64,000 nucleotides of DNA from contig NZ_DASUCC010000123.1 in assembly GCF_035762905.1 (NCBI RefSeq), positions 29,509 to 93,508 on the forward strand, read 5' to 3'. Every line of letters begins with the position of its first letter. Positions within the stretch are counted from its first letter, which is position 1. The translations under genes and the position numbers were made by a program. Of this stretch, positions 60,403 through 64,000 are shown in pieces. Below the pieces are notes generated by a model that had not been told where the DNA came from, searched no databases, and saw only the letters and a program-made list of their open reading frames with translations. Source of the DNA: DASYTH01 sp035762905 (GTDB taxonomy: Bacteria; Actinomycetota; Actinomycetes; Mycobacteriales; Pseudonocardiaceae).

Positions 60403-61368
60403 ATGACAGCCAACGGCGGGCCCGCACCGGTGCGGCAACGGGTGCGCAGGCACGGCGACGCGGTGTTCCGGACCCTGGCCGTCGGGTCCGGTCTCGCGGT
60501 CGTCGTCGCGATCTTCCTGATCGGCCTCTTCCTGCTGATCCAGGCGGTTCCCTCGCTCGCCGCCAACGAGGCCAACTTCCTGACCAGCCCGCTGTTCAAC
60601 ACCAACGACCCGGACAACCTGATGTTCGGGATCCGGGACCTGCTCATCGTCACGGTGTTCTCGTCGATGCTGGCGCTGGTCCTCGCGATGCCGCTCGCCC
60701 TTGGCATCGCGCTGTTCCTGACCCACTACGCGCCGCCGGTGCTGCAGCGACCGTTCGCCTACCTCGTCGACCTGCTGGCCGCGGTGCCGTCGATCGTCTT
60801 CGGCCTGTGGGGGATCCGGGTGCTCGCTCCTGAGCTGGAGCCGGTCGCCAACTGGCTGAACCAGACGCTGGGCTGGATCCCGCTGTTCAGCGAGGGCAAC
60901 GTGTCCATCGCCGGCGGCGGGACGATCTTCACCGCCGGCATCGTGCTGGCCGTGATGATCCTGCCGATTGTCACGGCGGTGACCAGGGAGGTGTTCCGGC
61001 AGACCCCGATCATGCAGATCGAGGGCGCGCTGGCGCTCGGGGCCACCCGCTGGGAGATGATCAAGACGACGGTGCTGCCGTTCGGTCGCAGCGGCTACAT
61101 GGCCGCCTCCATGCTCGGCCTCGGCCGGGCGCTCGGCGAGACCGTCGCCGTGCTGGTGATCCTGCGCGCGTCGACCAGCCCGGCCACGTTCAGCTTCTTC
61201 GACGGCGGCTACACGTTCGCCTCCAAGATCGCCTCGGCGGCCTCGGAGTTCAGCCAGCCGCTGCCCACCGGCGCCTACATCGCCGCCGGCCTTGTGCTGT
61301 TCGTGCTGACCTTCGTGGTGAACGCGATCGCCCGCGCCATCGCGGGCGGAAAGGCCCGGCCCGAATGA
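60403..61368 (+). CDS. pstC: Phosphate ABC importer permease PstC
   Basis: 321 aa from ATG 60403; an upstream ATG at 60319 would put the hairpin inside the gene. Six transmembrane helices, the AVPSIVFGLWGI motif and the EAA loop EGALALGATRWEMIKTTVLP. Overlaps pstA (ATGA). Confidence 0.94.
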   Translation: MTANGGPAPVRQRVRRHGDAVFRTLAVGSGLAVVVAIFLIGLFLLIQAVPSLAANEANFLTSPLFNTNDPDNLMFGIRDLLIVTVFSSMLALVLAMPLALGIALFLTHYAPPVLQRPFAYLVDLLAAVPSIVFGLWGIRVLAPELEPVANWLNQTLGWIPLFSEGNVSIAGGGTIFTAGIVLAVMILPIVTAVTREVFRQTPIMQIEGALALGATRWEMIKTTVLPFGRSGYMAASMLGLGRALGETVAVLVILRASTSPATFSFFDGGYTFASKIASAASEFSQPLPTGAYIAAGLVLFVLTFVVNAIARAIAGGKARPE

Positions 61369-62276
61369 CGACGACCGAGTCGATGGTGGACCGGCCGGCG
61401 GCGCCGCCGGCCTTCCAGCAGGTGAGTCCGGGCCGGCGGGCCAAGAACGTGGTCGCCACCGTGCTGGTCACGCTGGCCTTCATGATCGCCATGGTGCCGC
61501 TGGCCTGGTTGCTGTTCACCGTGGTGAGCAAGGGATTCGAGGCGATCATCGCGGACGGCTGGTGGAGCAAGTCGCTCAAGGGCGTGCTGCCCGAGGAGTT
61601 CCGCGGCGGCATCTACCACGCCCTGTACGGCACGTTCATGCAGGCCCTGATGTGCGCGCTGATCGCGGTGCCGATCGGCATCATGTGTGCGGTCTATCTG
61701 GTGGAGTACGGCCGTGGCCGGCTGGCCCGGGTCACCACGTTCATGGTCGACATCCTGTCCGGGGTGCCGTCCATCGTGGCCGCGCTGTTCATCTTCGCCC
61801 TGTGGATCTCCGCGTTCGGCTTCCCGAAGAGCGCCTTCGCGGTGTCGCTGGCGCTGGTGCTGCTGATGCTGCCGATCGTGATCCGATCCACCGAGGAGAT
61901 GCTTCGGCTGGTGCCGGACGAGCTGCGCGAGGCGTCCTACGCGCTGGGCATCGCCAAGTGGAAAACCATCATGAGAGTGGTGCTGCCCACCGCGATGTCC
62001 GGCATCGTCACCGGAATCATGCTGTCCGTGGCCCGGGTGATGGGCGAGACCGCGCCGGTGCTGGTGCTCGTCGGGTACAGCCGGGCGATCAACTACAACC
62101 TGTTCGAGGGCGAGATGGCCTCGCTGCCGCTGCTGATCTACAGCGAGTTGGGCAACCCCGAGGAGGCCGGTGTCCTGCGGGTCTGGGGCGCGGCCCTGAC
62201 CCTGATCATTGTGATCATGCTCTTCAACCTCCTGGCGGCCGTGATCTCGCGGTTCTCCGCCATCAAGGCCAAGTGA
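61365..62276 (+). CDS. pstA: Phosphate ABC importer permease PstA
   Basis: 303 aa. Motifs DILSGVPSIVAALFIF and the EAA loop REASYALGIAKWKTIMRVVL. Forms the channel with PstC. Seven nt before pstB. Confidence 0.95.
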   Translation: MTTTESMVDRPAAPPAFQQVSPGRRAKNVVATVLVTLAFMIAMVPLAWLLFTVVSKGFEAIIADGWWSKSLKGVLPEEFRGGIYHALYGTFMQALMCALIAVPIGIMCAVYLVEYGRGRLARVTTFMVDILSGVPSIVAALFIFALWISAFGFPKSAFAVSLALVLLMLPIVIRSTEEMLRLVPDELREASYALGIAKWKTIMRVVLPTAMSGIVTGIMLSVARVMGETAPVLVLVGYSRAINYNLFEGEMASLPLLIYSELGNPEEAGVLRVWGAALTLIIVIMLFNLLAAVISRFSAIKAK

Positions 62277-62283
62277 GGCGATC

Positions 62284-63060
62284 ATGGCTAAACGACTCGA
62301 CCTGAAGGACCTGAACCTCTTCTACGGCAAGTTCCACGCCGTGGAGGGGGTGTCGGTGTCCGTCCCGCCGCGGATGGTGACCGCGTTCATCGGGCCGTCG
62401 GGCTGTGGCAAGTCCACCGTGCTGCGGGCGCTGAACCGGATGCACGAGGTGATCCCGGGCGCGCGGGTGGACGGCAAGGTGTTGCTGGACGGCGAGGACA
62501 TCTACGCCTCGTCGGTGGACCCGGTCTCGGTCCGGCGCACCATCGGCATGGTCTTCCAGCGGCCCAACCCGTTTCCCACCATGTCGATCCGGGACAACGT
62601 GGTGGCCGGGCTGAAGCTGGCCGGGGTGCGCGACCGCAAGCGGCTGGACGAGGTGGCCGAGCGGGCGCTGCGGTCGGCGAACCTGTGGACCGAGGTGAAG
62701 GACCGGCTGAACAAGCCGGGCGGCAGCCTGTCCGGTGGGCAGCAGCAGCGGCTGTGCATCGCCCGGACGATCGCCGTGCAACCGGACGTGGTGCTGATGG
62801 ACGAGCCGTGCTCGGCCCTCGACCCGATCTCCACCCTGGCCATCGAGGACCTGATCGGCGAACTGAAGAAGGACTACACGATCGTCATCGTCACGCACAA
62901 CATGCAGCAGGCCGCGCGGGTCAGCGACCAGACGGCGTTCTTCAACCTGGCCGGCGTCGGCCAGCCCGGCCGCCTGATCGAGGTCGACGACACCGAGAAG
63001 ATCTTCTCCAACCCGAGCCAGAAGGCCACCGAGGACTACATCTCCGGCCGTTTCGGCTGA
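62284..63060 (+). CDS. pstB: Phosphate ABC importer ATPase
   Basis: 258 aa. Walker A GPSGCGKST, Q-loop MVFQRPNPFPTMSIRDNV, signature LSGGQQQR, Walker B VVLMDEPCSALD. The family-typical RMHEVIPGARVDGKVLLDGE region is present. Last gene of pstSCAB; no phoU follows within the window. Confidence 0.96.
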   Translation: MAKRLDLKDLNLFYGKFHAVEGVSVSVPPRMVTAFIGPSGCGKSTVLRALNRMHEVIPGARVDGKVLLDGEDIYASSVDPVSVRRTIGMVFQRPNPFPTMSIRDNVVAGLKLAGVRDRKRLDEVAERALRSANLWTEVKDRLNKPGGSLSGGQQQRLCIARTIAVQPDVVLMDEPCSALDPISTLAIEDLIGELKKDYTIVIVTHNMQQAARVSDQTAFFNLAGVGQPGRLIEVDDTEKIFSNPSQKATEDYISGRFG

Positions 63061-63107
63061 TCCCTACTGGTATCGCCAAGTACCCGGTTGGTGGCAGGCT
63101 GTGCCGG

Positions 63108-64000
63108 GTGCTGGCTCAGGCGGTCCTCACGGCGTCGCTCACCCTGCTCCTCGCCGCCTGTTCCCCCGACCCGCCCGCACCCGCACCCACGCCCGCGTCG
63201 AGCACCCCCCGCGCCGCCGTCGTCGGCGTCCCCCAGGACCCTGCCCTGCGCACCGTGCGCATGAACAGCGGCCGCGCCCTCACCTACGTCCAACCCGAGA
63301 CCGCCGCCCAGATCCTCTGCCAGACCGTCGACAAGCACCGCATCGAACGCGTCCTCGACGACCAGGTCTCCCTGCACCCAGACCCCGACACCGAGGCCGC
63401 CTGCGCCATCGACGGCACCCGCACCAACCTGCGCCTGTCCCTGACCCACGCCACCACCCCCTTCACCAGCCCCACGCAAATCTCCGGCCGCCCAGCGCTT
63501 CTCCTCCCCGACACCCCCGAACTCACCATCCGCGTCGCCCTCACCGACGACGCCCGCACCCCCCGCCCCACCACCCCCGCCCGCCCCCTCCTGGACCTCA
63601 CCATCATCCAGTCCACCAACCTGGACCCCCCCGCCCAACGCGAACTAGCCATCCGCCTCCTCCACGAAGCCATCCCCCTCCTCACCCTGGCCGGCGACCC
63701 CCTCCCCGACATCGACCCCACCGGCCGCATCCCCTACACCCCAACCCCCCTCATCCGCGGCGCCCAGATCATCGACCTCCCCCAACCCCTCCAAGCCCTC
63801 CAACTCTGCACCCTGCTCACCAACCTCCCCCCACCCCCGACCACCCCCGACCCGCCACCCCCCAAACCCCCGATCGACCCAATCCCCACCGACTCCGCCC
63901 AGTGCACCATCCCCGGCCCAACCCCCGTCACCGTCGCCCTCACCCCCTCCCTCCACCCGCTGTCCACCTACCCCACCCACGTCTCCGGCCGCCCCGCCCG
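63108..64000 (+). CDS. Lipoprotein, Pro-rich, incomplete at the window end
   Basis: The frame from GTG 63108 stays open to the last base. The product begins with a lipoprotein signal (TASLTLLLAACSP), then a Pro/Ala linker. The body has no recognised domain (GRALTYVQPETAAQILCQTV, IRLLHEAIPLLTLAG) and a second Pro-rich stretch (LPPPPTTPDPPPPKPP). Third codon positions are almost all C. The start is tentative because no clear ribosome site is seen. Probably an exported surface lipoprotein. Confidence 0.7.
   Translation, partial: MLAQAVLTASLTLLLAACSPDPPAPAPTPASSTPRAAVVGVPQDPALRTVRMNSGRALTYVQPETAAQILCQTVDKHRIERVLDDQVSLHPDPDTEAACAIDGTRTNLRLSLTHATTPFTSPTQISGRPALLLPDTPELTIRVALTDDARTPRPTTPARPLLDLTIIQSTNLDPPAQRELAIRLLHEAIPLLTLAGDPLPDIDPTGRIPYTPTPLIRGAQIIDLPQPLQALQLCTLLTNLPPPPTTPDPPPPKPPIDPIPTDSAQCTIPGPTPVTVALTPSLHPLSTYPTHVSGRPA

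Overview
The window is high-GC DNA from a filamentous-type actinomycete, most likely order Pseudonocardiales. The grounds are very strong G/C at third codon positions, GTG/TTG starts and ATGA/GTGA stop-start overlaps, leaderless promoters, a mycothiol synthase gene (mshD), a DasR-type operator, PHO boxes, an orphan type VII secretion (PPE/EspG) cassette and an RsiG-like c-di-GMP-binding anti-sigma homologue. Genus cannot be fixed from the sequence alone. No rRNA, tRNA, CRISPR array, insertion sequence or phage gene was recognised.

Layout. (1) 1-900: the 3' part of purL, ending in a perfect terminator. (2) 0.96-6.7 kb: a wall- or membrane-anchored SdrD-B-like surface protein, a small protein with a RiPP-leader-like N-terminus, a large LuxR-family (LAL) ATPase regulator and an alpha/beta hydrolase. 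(3) 6.7-19.8 kb: a complete 4-hydroxybenzoate/protocatechuate island. The minus-strand operon pcaIJHGBDCR faces a plus-strand operon with an NMT1-type ABC importer, an aldehyde dehydrogenase, pobA and a MetE-like methyltransferase. The divergent promoter carries two matching IclR-type operators, one just downstream of each promoter. (4) 19.8-26.0 kb: a NarL-type response regulator whose C-terminus is supplied by an interspersed repeat, a membrane pentapeptide-like protein, a GH25 muramidase, a PAS-GGDEF-EAL protein and a D-Ala-D-Ala carboxypeptidase. A DasR-type operator lies between muramidase and GGDEF-EAL genes. (5) 26.2-28.9 kb: a WXG100/PPE-like/EspG type VII cassette. (6) 28.9-32.4 kb: SCP-like protein, purF, purM and an ArfB-like peptidyl-tRNA hydrolase. 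(7) 32.4-35.1 kb: minisatellite DNA and an XRE regulator plus small membrane protein flanked by about 200-bp direct repeats. (8) 35.1-45.7 kb: a myo-inositol cluster (LacI regulator, dehydrogenase, IolE/IolI-like protein, ABC importer, iolC, aldolase, iolB, iolD). (9) 45.7-59 kb: DUF3073, an unknown protein, RsiG-like protein, BKACE, YgfZ-like protein, Fur-family regulator, pabC-like lyase, pxpBC, nitrobindin-like protein, a peptidoglycan-binding exoprotein, the sulfur operon (Cys-leader peptide, DUF4395, sseA, sseC), thioredoxin, lmeA, glnR and mshD. (10) 59-63 kb: pstSCAB behind a PHO box, then a lipoprotein cut by the window end.

The order SCP-like, purF, purM, DUF3073, YgfZ-like, pabC, nitrobindin, sseC, sseA, thioredoxin, lmeA, glnR, mshD, pst matches a block I know from mycobacteria (around Rv0807 to Rv0820). 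The pca/pob, type VII, XRE-repeat and inositol modules therefore look like accessory insertions into, or next to, a conserved core block.

The most interesting items are: paired TACGTA sites shared by the response-regulator promoter and the RiPP-like peptide promoter; a 123-bp interspersed element present twice; the direct-repeat-flanked XRE locus; a DasR site next to a muramidase and a c-di-GMP enzyme; a leaderless cysteine attenuator peptide; and a recurring 13-bp palindrome GTCCA-N3-TGGAC inside genes.
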